Part shown: piece after piece, positions 1 to 6,894 of the stretch
Layout of the letters: every line of letters begins with the position of its first letter
How positions within the stretch are numbered: position 1 is the stretch's first letter
Source: Acidobacteriota bacterium
GTDB lineage: Bacteria; Acidobacteriota; Blastocatellia; Pyrinomonadales; Pyrinomonadaceae
Assembly (NCBI GenBank): GCA_023436495.1
Contig: JAEZIT010000080.1
Location: 1-16,262, forward strand
Reading direction: 5' to 3'
Length of the DNA: 16,262 nucleotides
Made by a program: the position numbers and the translations under genes
Notes under the pieces: generated by a model
What the model was told of the DNA's origin: nothing
The model's input: only the letters and a program-made list of their open reading frames with translations
Database searches by the model: none

Positions 1-54
1 CCTCCGACCTCACGGTCCCGAACCGTGCGCTCTACCAGGCTGAGCCACGCCCCG
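1..54 (-). tRNA. tRNA-Pro (anticodon CGG), 3' part cut off by window start
   Basis: Read on the minus strand from 54, the sequence begins CGGGGCGTGGCTCAGCCTGG, a typical bacterial tRNA-Pro 5' half. The acceptor strand is CGGGGCG and the D-arm has the GCTC...GAGC stem with a CCTGGTA loop. The anticodon stem CACGG/CCGTG encloses the 7-nt loop TTCGGGA, which puts CGG at positions 34-36 and so reads proline CCG codons. The T-arm and acceptor 3' strand (about 23 nt) lie beyond the window edge. A good sigma-70 promoter sits just upstream at 71-99. Confidence 0.93.
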
Positions 55-70
55 ACAGGTCAAGTAACAA

Positions 71-99
71 AGTGTAGGTTACATGAGGATTTAAGTCAA
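71..99 (-). promoter_or_regulatory. sigma-70 promoter of the tRNA-Pro gene
   Basis: On the minus strand a -35 box TTGACT (94-99) is followed after exactly 17 bp by a -10 box TACACT (71-76). The tRNA 5' end is at 54, giving a short leader. Spacing and position fit a stable-RNA promoter. The match is 5/6 at -35 and 4/6 at -10. Confidence 0.6.
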
Positions 100-106
100 A
101 CCGCCG

Positions 107-832
107 TTAAACTTCTATCTGAGGGTCGTCAGTCGAGGGTGCGGGTTTATCTCCGAACTTATGCCTCAGATATTCAATTATCATCGGAAGTATCGACAGG
201 AACACCACCACGATAACAACTTTATCGATATGTTCCTCAAGCTTGAAATTCTCAATCCCGAACCAATTTTGTACTGCTTGCTCAACCAGCCCGCCGAGAA
301 AGTAGCCCGCGAACAGCATGCTTGTGATCCAGAAAAGTCCGCCAAATATATTATAAGCGGCGAAGCGCTTATAACTCATGTCCGCCGCACCGGCCACGAT
401 CGGCGCGAATGTTCGTACGATCGGGACGAACCTTGCAATGATGATCGTTTTTCCGCCGTGTTTCTCGTAAAAGGCGTGAGCCTTGCGAAGATGCTCGGGA
501 TTAAAAAAGCGTGATTTTGGTCGGCTGAACACCGCCGGCCCCAGTTTCTTGCCCGAGTAATATCCGACCGCGTCTCCGACGACGGCGGCAATGAACAACG
601 AGACCCACATGATCCAGATGTTCAGTTTGCCCGCGGCGGCGAACAGTCCTGCGACGACCAGAAGAGAGTCGCCGGGGAGAAAAAAGCCGATCGCAAGTCC
701 GGTCTCGGCAAAGATAATAAAGAAGAGCCCGAAATATACGAATATCCCGAGTTTGTCGAGGAGGGTCTCTATAATTATCTTGGGATTAAGGAATTCCTTG
801 ATCTGGTAAAGAAAATCTACTAACGATTCCAT
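107..832 (-). CDS. DedA family membrane protein
   Basis: This 241-residue polytopic inner-membrane protein belongs to the DedA (SNARE-associated/VTT) family. Family members act in membrane homeostasis, and some flip undecaprenyl phosphate or phospholipids. Visible hallmarks are the acidic/proline re-entrant motif FAETGLAIGFFLPGDSLL near residues 41-58 and the second conserved block RFVPIVRTFAPIVAGAADM in the middle. Several hydrophobic helices follow, with a polar C-terminal tail. Length is typical for DedA (about 200-250). The ATG at 832 is the only sensible start, with a weak GAAG just upstream. pcm lies upstream in the same orientation, 78 nt away. The downstream tRNA-Pro has its own promoter just past the stop codon. 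The family call is firm, but the exact substrate cannot be read from sequence. Confidence 0.92.
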   Translation of the reverse strand: MESLVDFLYQIKEFLNPKIIIETLLDKLGIFVYFGLFFIIFAETGLAIGFFLPGDSLLVVAGLFAAAGKLNIWIMWVSLFIAAVVGDAVGYYSGKKLGPAVFSRPKSRFFNPEHLRKAHAFYEKHGGKTIIIARFVPIVRTFAPIVAGAADMSYKRFAAYNIFGGLFWITSMLFAGYFLGGLVEQAVQNWFGIENFKLEEHIDKVVIVVVFLSILPMIIEYLRHKFGDKPAPSTDDPQIEV

Positions 833-910
833 ATTAACTTCGGGGCATTGAGCCGATCATAAAAACTCAAGCTTACGCGACACCGGCTTAAAATGCACAC
901 CGAAAACTGC

Positions 911-1624
911 TTATTTCCAGCCGTGTTCACCGATCAGCGGGACAAATGAACACGGGCCGAAATCTTCTCGTGCATATCCATTTGTATTGCGTGTTATTCT
1001 TATGAGAACCTGGGTTTTTTGTTCGTCACCGATCGGGATAACCAGACGGCCACCGACTGTCAACTGTTTCAAAAGCGGTTCGGGCACGTACGGGCTTCCT
1101 GCGGCAACAAGGATCGCGTCAAAGGGCGCGTACATTTCCCAGCCATTGGTCCCGTCGTCACACTTAATTGAAACATTATGAAAATGGAGGCTCTTCAACC
1201 TGTCCTTCGCTTCGGCCGCCAGTAACGGCAGCCGCTCTACCGCAAAAACGGCACGCGACAAACGGGACAATACGGCAGTCTGATAGCCCGTCCCGGCCCC
1301 GATCTCGAGCACCTTCTCTTTTCCGGCCAATCCAAGCAATTCGGTCATTTTTGCAACTATAAAAGGCTGCGAGATGGTTTGCCCTCCTGCGATTGGCAAT
1401 GCGTTGTCTTTGTATGACTGGGCCTTGAGTGCGTCAGGCACGAAAGCATGGCGGGGAACGGAGCCGATCGCCGCAAGTACCCGTTCGTCATGTATTCGGA
1501 AATCGTTACGCAGCCTGTCGATCAGGCGTGCACGCGGGATCTCGTAACCGTCATTTAAATTTGCCGGGGAAGCGCTTGTCGTCATCAGGTACGAATTATA
1601 ATCAAGAACTCTCCGATATACCAT
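911..1624 (-). CDS. pcm: protein-L-isoaspartate O-methyltransferase
   Basis: PCMT transfers a methyl group from S-adenosylmethionine to isoaspartyl residues, starting repair of aged proteins. The 237-residue product shows the family blocks in order. The N-terminal VPRHAFVP is followed by the substrate-side segment with GGQTISQP. SAM motif I is VLEIGAGTGYQTAVLS. Motif II lies near FDAILVAAG, then GGRLVIPIG, and the chain ends FVPLIGEHGW, the canonical PCMT C-terminus. The start is uncertain. ATG at 1624 gives the longest form, but the first 13 residues look non-conserved and ATG at 1585 is a good alternative. Neither has a clear Shine-Dalgarno, and a perfect TATAAT occurs between them on this strand, which would favour 1585. 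It lies between the kinase gene and dedA, both in the same orientation. Confidence 0.93.
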   Translation of the reverse strand: MVYRRVLDYNSYLMTTSASPANLNDGYEIPRARLIDRLRNDFRIHDERVLAAIGSVPRHAFVPDALKAQSYKDNALPIAGGQTISQPFIVAKMTELLGLAGKEKVLEIGAGTGYQTAVLSRLSRAVFAVERLPLLAAEAKDRLKSLHFHNVSIKCDDGTNGWEMYAPFDAILVAAGSPYVPEPLLKQLTVGGRLVIPIGDEQKTQVLIRITRNTNGYAREDFGPCSFVPLIGEHGWK

Positions 1625-1709
1625 TGAAGGCGAGGCAGACGTGCGAGCTCACACATGCAAGGTCGTAAAAATTGCCGCCTTTAATGACGCGGCGTGTCGA
1701 CAATTCCGA

Positions 1710-2963
1710 TCATAAGATAAGAGCCTTTCGTAAAAAGTACGCGGCAAACACAGCGAGTATCACCATTACAGCGATGACGGCAATGATCGTCACTGTCTTC
1801 CTCGATTCTCGCCGAACGCCCTCGGAGTCGGTTGCCGGAACTAAGTCCGACACGGCTAGCTTCGAAGTCGGAAAGTTTCCGCTAACGGTATTAATATCAC
1901 TGCGTTTCTTAAGACGCTTTAGATCTGACAGTACCTCGGCCGCACTTTGAAAGCGCTCGCTTCTGGACTTCTCAAGTAGTTTTTCGACGATTCGATCAAA
2001 ATCCGGCGGAACATTTTTGTTGAACCGGCTGGGACGGGGCGGGTCGGCCTGAAGAATGGCAGCAATGACGTCCGTCATCGTATCGCCGCGAAACGGCGCC
2101 CTTCCGGTCAGCATTTCGAACAGGACAATACCAAAGCTGAATAGGTCGGATCGGTGGTCGATCGGTCTCGACCGAACTTGTTCGGGAGACATATACGTGA
2201 CCGTACCCATCAGCATTCCCGGCTGGCTGAAGATCTGTTCCTGCGTATCGGCTTCCGGTTCGGCGCGTGTCGGCTCCGTTAGTTTGGCGAGTCCGAAGTC
2301 GAGGATCTTAACATAGCCATCATCTCGGATCATGACGTTTTCCGGTTTGATGTCCCGATGGGTGACGCCTGCACCGTGGGCGCCTTGCAAAGCCGACACG
2401 ATCTGAATGCCGATCTCAAGCGTTTCGGCTATGGTCAGCTTTACGCCTTGAAGGCGGCTTCGCAGTGTTTCACCCTTTATATATTCACAGGCGATAAACT
2501 GAATATCGCCTTCCTTTCCGAATTCGAAGATGGTCACGATGTTCGGATGATTCAGGGCGGAAACAACCTGCGCTTCGCGTTGAAATCTGCGCAAGCGATC
2601 AGGTACTGAAATGACGGTGTCCGGAAGGATCTTGAGCGCGACATTTCTGTGAAGCGACATGTCCTCCGCCAAATAGACCTCGCCCATCCCGCCTGTGCCG
2701 ATCGGCTCGACGATACGGTAATGCGATATACACTGGTCGTTTTCCAGCAGCCACGAGTCGTTGGGAACCGGCCGTTCACCGATCACAGGGCGTTCTAGAA
2801 AATGCTGCGCTTCCGTTAAGGAGATCAGAAGGGATTCAACTTCGATCCGAAGATTAATGTCGTCGCGGCATGCAACCGTAAGAAATTCTTCTCTTTCGGC
2901 CGAGTTATGGCGAAGTGCCTCGTGGAAGACCTCTTTAACCTGAGTCCAGTTCGTCTGAGCCAT
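1710..2963 (-). CDS. membrane-anchored Ser/Thr protein kinase (Pkn/Hanks type) without sensor domain
   Basis: The 417-residue protein has three parts. Residues 1-60 form the alpha-helical segment typical of acidobacterial sigma-linked kinases (W-x-QVKEVFHEAL ... EVESLL). The Hanks kinase domain spans about 82-350. The TM helix lies at about 391-410. Catalytic features are all present: glycine loop IGTGGMGEVY, ATP lysine K111 in VALKIL, catalytic loop HRDIKPEN with D204, DFG at 222-224, and the MSPEQ activation-segment end. It should therefore be an active cytoplasmic kinase tethered to the membrane. Relatives usually carry a large C-terminal beta-propeller or TPR region after the TM helix; here only about 7 residues follow. 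The ATG has a strong GGAGG 9 nt upstream. It follows the ECF sigma gene by 24 nt, so the two are very likely co-transcribed and the kinase may act on that regulator (inference). Confidence 0.93.
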   Translation of the reverse strand: MAQTNWTQVKEVFHEALRHNSAEREEFLTVACRDDINLRIEVESLLISLTEAQHFLERPVIGERPVPNDSWLLENDQCISHYRIVEPIGTGGMGEVYLAEDMSLHRNVALKILPDTVISVPDRLRRFQREAQVVSALNHPNIVTIFEFGKEGDIQFIACEYIKGETLRSRLQGVKLTIAETLEIGIQIVSALQGAHGAGVTHRDIKPENVMIRDDGYVKILDFGLAKLTEPTRAEPEADTQEQIFSQPGMLMGTVTYMSPEQVRSRPIDHRSDLFSFGIVLFEMLTGRAPFRGDTMTDVIAAILQADPPRPSRFNKNVPPDFDRIVEKLLEKSRSERFQSAAEVLSDLKRLKKRSDINTVSGNFPTSKLAVSDLVPATDSEGVRRESRKTVTIIAVIAVMVILAVFAAYFLRKALIL

Positions 2964-2987
2964 CAGGATCTGCCTCCACTTAAAGTT

Positions 2988-3584
2988 TCATCGGGTCATT
3001 TCACGATGCAGCCAGGCCTTTGCCATCTGCCAGTCACGGGCGACCGTTGCTTTCGATATCTCAAGAGCCTCGGCCGTTTCCTCCAGGCTCAGGCCTGTAA
3101 AATACCGCAGCTCAACGATGCGGACCTGCTGTCGATCAACCCTGGCAAGCCGGGTCAGAGCCTCGTCCAAGGCGATCAGGTCAACGTTCGATTCGTCAGC
3201 GGCCGCGATCAGCATGTCTTCGATCGAAAGGTCTTCAGCCGGGCCGCCGCGCTTTTGCCGGTGCCGCGCCTTCGCATGATCGACCAAGACCCGGCGCATC
3301 GCCTGTGCGGCAACGGCAAAGAAATGGCCGCGATTCTTCCATTCGACGTTCCGCTGCCCGGCGAGCTTCATATAGGCTTCATGGACCAGCGCTGTGGTCT
3401 GCAGCGTGTGGTTCGGACGTTCGCGGCGCAGATGTGCGGCCGCCAATCGCCGAAGTTCGTTGTACACGCACGGAAGGAGATCGTCGAGAGCTTCGACGCG
3501 GCCATCGCCCCACTCACGAAGCATCTGCGTGATATTCGCACTATCTACAACTCTACGGGCCATTGCGATGAAATAATTATTCAC
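2988..3584 (-). CDS. RNA polymerase sigma factor, ECF-like (Sig-70_X6 / TIGR02999 type)
   Basis: This 198-residue (from GTG 3584) sigma factor resembles the ECF group frequent in Acidobacteria and Planctomycetes. The group signature is visible: MLREWGDG near the N-terminus, then ELRRLAAAHLRRERPNHTLQ and TALVHEAYMKL in region 2. Region 4 contains LSLEETAEALEISKATVARDW, the DNA-binding helix-turn-helix, and the chain ends WLHREM. No anti-sigma factor is encoded beside it; the partner gene is a Ser/Thr kinase 24 nt downstream. Start choice is open. GTG at 3584 and ATG at 3563 are both possible, and conservation begins after the ATG. AAAGGTGA overlaps the GTG codon but lies 17 nt from the ATG, rather far for a ribosome-binding site. 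Confidence 0.92.
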   Translation of the reverse strand: MNNYFIAMARRVVDSANITQMLREWGDGRVEALDDLLPCVYNELRRLAAAHLRRERPNHTLQTTALVHEAYMKLAGQRNVEWKNRGHFFAVAAQAMRRVLVDHAKARHRQKRGGPAEDLSIEDMLIAAADESNVDLIALDEALTRLARVDRQQVRIVELRYFTGLSLEETAEALEISKATVARDWQMAKAWLHREMTR

Positions 3585-3619
3585 CTTTTGGAACGCAGAA
3601 GCAATATTTTTAATTTTTC

Positions 3620-3636
3620 TTGAGACAGTTTCTCAA
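3620..3636. repeat. inverted repeat, candidate operator between divergent genes
   Basis: TTGAGA and TCTCAA form perfect 6-bp arms around the 5-nt spacer CAGTT. It lies 36 nt upstream of the sigma factor GTG and about 80 nt upstream of the divergent secreted-protein gene. It could be a regulator site or an RNA hairpin. No function is demonstrated by sequence alone. Confidence 0.35.
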
Positions 3637-3672
3637 TTTCTGTCGCGGTATTTAGTGAAGGCAAAAAAATCA

Positions 3673-3688
3673 ACTCTCATAAAAGAGT
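3673..3688. repeat. inverted repeat upstream of secreted-protein gene
   Basis: ACTCT and AGAGT form 5-bp arms around CATAAA, 28 nt before the ATG at 3717. It could be a short 5'-leader hairpin or operator half-sites. The arms are short and chance occurrence is possible. Confidence 0.25.
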
Positions 3689-3716
3689 CGGACCACAGCC
3701 CGCAATGGAGGTAAAA

Positions 3717-4142
3717 ATGAAAAGGATCATTCTCAACGGAAGTTTCGCAATTATGGCCGCATTTGTCCTTGCCGCGGCAGCCAACGCTCAGATATCAACC
3801 CAGTACCGAGCCCACATTCCATTCGACTTTACAGTGAACGGTGATTCGTTCGGAGCCGGCGATTATACGGTCGGGCCGATGAATGGCTATTCGAGCCAGT
3901 TGCCGATCGCTCTCCGCAGCGTAGATCACGGAAAAACCAGGATCATTGGATTATCTCTCGCTTCGTCGGCAGAAAGTACCGAAAAGGGGGTAATGCGGTT
4001 TGCTCAATTGGACGGAAAGTACTCTCTAATATCAGTAGATACCCCGACATTCAGCAAGAAGATAAAGAGGACTCGAACCGATGTCATGGTCAGCCGGAAC
4101 GGCAGGTCGAGTACTATAGTCGCAGTTGCGTTGGAGAAGTAG
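3717..4142 (+). CDS. small secreted protein of a type common in Acidobacteria, function unknown
   Basis: The 141-residue product begins with a clear Sec signal peptide (KR then a hydrophobic, alanine-rich stretch ending AAANAQ, cleavage probably near residue 26). The mature part starts with STQYRAHIPFDFTVNG and contains GAGDYTVGP, a pattern I recognise from many acidobacterial proteins without an assigned function. The rest looks beta-rich, with basic KKIKRTRT near the C-terminus. Start choice: an ATG at 3705 is in frame, but the ATG at 3717 has a near-perfect GGAGG 5 nt upstream, and that motif itself overlaps the first ATG, so 3717 is preferred. It is transcribed divergently from the sigma factor/kinase pair and might be a target of that sigma factor (inference). 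It ends just before a strong terminator. Confidence 0.85.
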   Translation: MKRIILNGSFAIMAAFVLAAAANAQISTQYRAHIPFDFTVNGDSFGAGDYTVGPMNGYSSQLPIALRSVDHGKTRIIGLSLASSAESTEKGVMRFAQLDGKYSLISVDTPTFSKKIKRTRTDVMVSRNGRSSTIVAVALEK

Positions 4143-4165
4143 CGTCGTTGCTACAATTTGGGACG

Positions 4166-4197
4166 AAAAGAGCACGGGCCCACCCTCGTGCTCTTTT
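4166..4197. terminator. bidirectional rho-independent terminator
   Basis: AAAAGAGCACG (4166-4176) pairs perfectly with CGTGCTCTTTT (4187-4197) across a 10-nt loop. The stem is flanked by A and T tracts, so it can stop transcription both from the plus-strand secreted-protein gene (stop 24 nt before) and from surE, whose stop codon starts 2 nt beyond on the other strand. The convergent arrangement fits a shared terminator. Confidence 0.85.
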
Positions 4198-4198
4198 T

Positions 4199-4960
4199 CT
4201 AATCCAGGTCATGTTCCCATTCGTGCAGCAGGCTTAGCGCCTGGTAATTCGTCAGGTCGCTCCTCATCGGTGTGACGGAAACATATCCGTCTTCGATGGC
4301 TTCAAAGTCGGTTCCGCCCTCTGCTCGAAAACCTTCGCGAACCTCGCCGATCCAATAATAAGCCTTCCCGCGCGGATCGATATGTTCGCTGATAACCGGG
4401 CGTGCGCTCTTGAATCCCTGACGCGCAACGCGAAAACCGCGCGGCGTACCGGTCGGAATATTGATGTTCAGAAGCGTATTTTCCGGAATGCCTTCGCGAA
4501 GCGCCTTCAGTGTGAGCTGCTTGGCTACACGTGCCGACTCAGTAAAATCGTGATTGCGAAATGAAACAAGGCTGAATGCCAGGCCGGGAACACCAAGGAT
4601 GGTAGATTCCATTGCCCCGGCAACGGTTCCCGAATACGAAGCGTCATCCCCAAGGTTCGCACCGTGATTTATTCCGGAGCAGCAAATGTGCGGCCGTATG
4701 TCCGGCGCGAAGATCTGGTTCAAGGCAAGCGTTACGCAGTCGGTAGGCGTGCCGTCCACCGTCCAATGAAACTCGTCAAGCTGCCTGATCCTGAGCGGGC
4801 GTTCCAGCGTGAGGCTGTGCGATGCTCCGCTCATTTCGGAAGCGGGCGCAACTACGTAAACATCGCCGATCTCGCGTAGCGCACCTTCAAGGGCGGCAAT
4901 GCCGTCCGATAAATAGCCGTCGTCATTTGTTACAAGGATCCGTGGCCTGTCAGAACTCAT
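4199..4960 (-). CDS. surE: 5'/3'-nucleotidase SurE
   Basis: SurE is a metal-dependent cytoplasmic phosphatase acting on nucleoside 5'- and 3'-monophosphates, linked to stationary-phase survival. In the 253-residue protein the metal site is evident: VTNDDG (D13, D14), SGASHSLTL (S44) and the SGINHGANLG block (N98). VDGTPTDCV, the conserved substrate-side loop, is also present. Length matches the family (about 250). A TTG at 4969 is in frame, but the ATG at 4960 starts right before the conserved N-terminus and has GAGG a few bases upstream, so I choose it. The gene is downstream of rpsU in the same orientation, separated by a likely terminator, so it may have its own promoter or depend on read-through. 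It ends at a terminator shared with the convergent gene. Confidence 0.96.
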   Translation of the reverse strand: MSSDRPRILVTNDDGYLSDGIAALEGALREIGDVYVVAPASEMSGASHSLTLERPLRIRQLDEFHWTVDGTPTDCVTLALNQIFAPDIRPHICCSGINHGANLGDDASYSGTVAGAMESTILGVPGLAFSLVSFRNHDFTESARVAKQLTLKALREGIPENTLLNINIPTGTPRGFRVARQGFKSARPVISEHIDPRGKAYYWIGEVREGFRAEGGTDFEAIEDGYVSVTPMRSDLTNYQALSLLHEWEHDLD

Positions 4961-4974
4961 AAACCTCAAATGAA

Positions 4975-5022
4975 AAAAGTGAAAGGGTGACAGCGGTTAA
5001 ACTCTTGCACCATTTCACTTTT
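4975..5022 (-). terminator. probable rho-independent terminator of rpsU
   Basis: AAAAGTGAAA (4975-4984) pairs with TTTCACTTTT (5013-5022). The stem continues after one G/A mismatch with GGTG/CACC, leaving an 18-nt loop. On the minus strand it begins 25 nt after the rpsU stop and runs into a T tract at 4973-4978. Because surE begins just after it, the element could also work as an attenuator for surE. Confidence 0.65.
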
Positions 5023-5046
5023 CGTTGTTAATAATCGTGCCGAAAA

Positions 5047-5286
5047 CTACCGGCTCTGGCCTCCGGAAGGCCTCTGCTGCGAGCCTGGTGCCGGACGGGC
5101 TTGGCGGAAACGGCGGCGGTTACGCTTGCGCGCGTTCGCCGATTTGAGCTTTGCCTTTTGGCCCGGCGGGATAAAGTGCGCGTGCTTCTTAAGATCCTTG
5201 ATGATCTCTTCGCTGATCACTTTACGCTTGAATCGCCGGAGTGCGCTCTCGATCGATTCATTCGAATTTACTGTAATAAAAGCCAT
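5047..5286 (-). CDS. rpsU: 30S ribosomal protein S21
   Basis: S21 sits on the 30S platform near the anti-Shine-Dalgarno region and supports initiation. The 79-residue product carries the family core (NESIESALRRFKRKV near residues 8-22, a middle helix, then a basic KLKSANARKRNRRRFRQ segment). It is followed by a Gly/Pro/Gln/Arg tail (ARPAPGSQQRPSGGQSR), somewhat longer than the roughly 70-residue E. coli protein. The true start is fixed by an ideal AAAGGAGGTGA 8-9 nt upstream of the ATG at 5286. An in-frame extension upstream to 5391 would place this site inside the coding region and is rejected. A sigma-70-like promoter (5363-5391) lies upstream, and a hairpin terminator downstream, so it is probably a single-gene transcript. 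Confidence 0.97.
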   Translation of the reverse strand: MAFITVNSNESIESALRRFKRKVISEEIIKDLKKHAHFIPPGQKAKLKSANARKRNRRRFRQARPAPGSQQRPSGGQSR

Positions 5287-5341
5287 TTTGTTTCTCACCT
5301 CCTTTCGGCCAAATCTCGGACTGCCGTGCCTGCCGGTGTCC

Positions 5342-5356
5342 TTGCTCATTGAGCAA
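5342..5356 (-). repeat. hairpin in the rpsU 5' leader
   Basis: TTGCTC and GAGCAA are perfect 6-bp arms around a 3-nt loop. It lies just downstream of the predicted -10 box, so it would form at or near the extreme 5' end of the rpsU mRNA. It may stabilise the transcript or serve as a regulatory site; this is inference. Confidence 0.4.
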
Positions 5357-5362
5357 ACCAAT

Positions 5363-5391
5363 ATTAAACACTTTTTTTCCGTCCTTCGCAA
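5363..5391 (-). promoter_or_regulatory. predicted sigma-70 promoter for rpsU
   Basis: On the minus strand TTGCGA (5386-5391) and TTTAAT (5363-5368) are separated by exactly 17 bp. The -10 box matches 5/6 and the -35 box 4/6. The predicted leader before the rpsU ATG is about 70 nt. The -35 box overlaps a perfect 7-bp inverted repeat (5380-5396) just past the rluB stop. Confidence 0.5.
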
Positions 5392-5403
5392 GGACGCTCG
5401 CGG

Positions 5404-6132
5404 TTAGCGTCGATTCGGCCCCATGATCGCACGCAGTTCCGCGGGCGTCAGGTCGCGCGATTGTCCCGCGGCCAAGCGAGCATCCGTGATCGGGCCGATG
5501 GCTACGCGTTTAAGCTTCAGCACTGTTTTGCCAATCGCGTCGAACATCTTTCGTATCTGCAGGTTATGGCCCTCGAACAGCGTGACCTCGAACCAGCCGT
5601 TCTTATCCGTGTGCTTGAGCTCGCGGATCTTCGCCGGCGCGGTTTTGAACCCGTCCTCGAGCCTAATCCCGCGCCGGAGCCGGTTCACGGCCTTTTCGTC
5701 GGGAATGCCCTTGATCTTTACTTCATACACCTTCGGTATCGTCTTGGACGATGCTACATGGTTGGTAAATTCACCGTCGTTCGTCAAAATGATCAGGCCT
5801 TCGGTATTAAAATCCAGCCTGCCGACCGGGTGCAGCCTTCCGCGCCCTTTCACAAGATCGACCACAAGCTTTCTGCCCTCCGGATCAGCCGCGGACGAGA
5901 GGTAGCCTTTAGGTTTATTGACCAGAACATATACCTTCTCGCGGCTTTCTATTCGCGGGTTTATAAGCTTTCCGCGAACCTTGATATGATCGGTCGAAGG
6001 GTCGGCCTTTGTTCCGAGTTCCGTCACTACCTTGCCGTTTATGGTCACCTCGCCCGCGGCGATCAATTCCTCTGCGCCGCGGCGCGAAGCAACACCCGCC
6101 TGGGCTATCAGCTTTTGAAGACGTTCCTGCAT
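5404..6132 (-). CDS. rluB: ribosomal large-subunit pseudouridine synthase (RluB/RsuA family)
   Basis: The 242-residue enzyme isomerises a uridine of rRNA to pseudouridine. Residues 1-60 are an S4 RNA-binding domain (MQERLQKLIAQAGVASRR ... ITINGKVV-like). The catalytic domain follows with NKPKGYLSS and the catalytic motif GRLDFNTEGLIILTNDG, D107 being the nucleophile. EVKIKG and the late block EGHNLQIRKMFDAIG, typical of the RluB/RsuA/RluE/RluF group, are also present. By resemblance and by its place next to scpA-scpB, RluB (23S rRNA position 2605 in E. coli numbering) is the likely member, though the precise site is not proven. Length is near the usual minimum for RluB. It lies 166 nt downstream of scpB, a gene order common in many bacteria. 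Confidence 0.93.
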   Translation of the reverse strand: MQERLQKLIAQAGVASRRGAEELIAAGEVTINGKVVTELGTKADPSTDHIKVRGKLINPRIESREKVYVLVNKPKGYLSSAADPEGRKLVVDLVKGRGRLHPVGRLDFNTEGLIILTNDGEFTNHVASSKTIPKVYEVKIKGIPDEKAVNRLRRGIRLEDGFKTAPAKIRELKHTDKNGWFEVTLFEGHNLQIRKMFDAIGKTVLKLKRVAIGPITDARLAAGQSRDLTPAELRAIMGPNRR

Positions 6133-6298
6133 ATGAAGAAGTTATAAAGTTAACAGGAAAAACGCAAAACGGAGAGTAAAGAATGATGTCGAGCGGAAAT
6201 TATCCACTAGAATGCCCGCGAGAGGGACGAAGCAATAACGTAGGTTTAAGGTCCAGGCTGTTAAATTACGCCAACAGTGTTATCTCTTTCCTGCACTA

Positions 6299-6880
6299 TC
6301 AAAGCGAACCGCCTGCAAGGTCTTCAAAATCCTCGATGCTAGGCAGTTCGGTCAGGTCCTTTAGCCCGAACTGAATAAGAAATTCCTTAGATGTGCCGTA
6401 CTGCATCGGGCGGCCGACGGTTTCCTTGTGGCCCTTCGTTACGATCAGGCGTTTTTCGAGCAGGGTTTTTATTGCCGAGGCCGACTGCACGCCGCGTATC
6501 TCCAGTATTTCCGGTACGGTAACCGGTTGTTTATATGCAATGACGGCCAGCGTTTCCAGGGCGGCAAGCGAGAGCTTTGCCGACGGGCGTGTTTTCAGGA
6601 ACGTGCGGACCTCTTCGTGAAATTCTGTCCGTGTCGATATCTGCCAGCCGCCGGCGATCTCGCGGATCTGCAGGCCGCTTTCGCGTGCTTGGTATTCGTC
6701 GCGGAGCTCTTCGACGGCGGCCTGTATGCTTTCGCGGTCTTCGTCAAGTACCTCGGCCAGCAGTTTTGCGGTCAGCGGTTCGTCGGCGACGAAGATGAGA
6801 GCTTCGACAAGGGCGACCAGCTCGCCCGGCGCCCGCGATTGTTTCTCTGATATTTCGACTGCTTCTGTCATCTCAAACAT
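6299..6880 (-). CDS. scpB: segregation and condensation protein B
   Basis: ScpB is the winged-helix kleisin-binding subunit that with ScpA and Smc forms the bacterial condensin loaded near the origin. The 193-residue protein starts with an acidic segment, then ALIFVADEPLTAKLLAEVL (first winged helix, near residues 28-46). The hallmark LSLAALETLAVIAYKQPVT and ILEIRGVQSASAIKTLLEKRLI follow, then GRPMQYGTSKEFL in the second winged helix. All ScpB landmarks are there. The ATG at 6880 lies 14 nt after the scpA stop; an in-frame ATG at 6871 is possible. It is the last gene of the operon that begins with the ArsC-like gene. The 166 bases between its end and rluB hold no gene, and I see no convincing terminator there. 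Confidence 0.95.
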   Translation of the reverse strand: MFEMTEAVEISEKQSRAPGELVALVEALIFVADEPLTAKLLAEVLDEDRESIQAAVEELRDEYQARESGLQIREIAGGWQISTRTEFHEEVRTFLKTRPSAKLSLAALETLAVIAYKQPVTVPEILEIRGVQSASAIKTLLEKRLIVTKGHKETVGRPMQYGTSKEFLIQFGLKDLTELPSIEDFEDLAGGSL

Positions 6881-6894
6881 GCACCCGGCCGCGG

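Noticed and set aside
2907..3623. Plus-strand open frame (238 codons) opposite the sigma factor
   Set aside because: It is antisense to the ECF sigma gene and the start of the kinase, with no domain features.
5380..5396. Perfect 7-bp hairpin after the rluB stop considered as its terminator
   Set aside because: On the minus strand it is followed by an A tract rather than a T tract, so it does not have the form of a rho-independent terminator; it overlaps the predicted rpsU -35 box.
5461..6147. Plus-strand open frame (228 codons) opposite rluB
   Set aside because: It has no domain features and is fully explained as antisense of the pseudouridine synthase.
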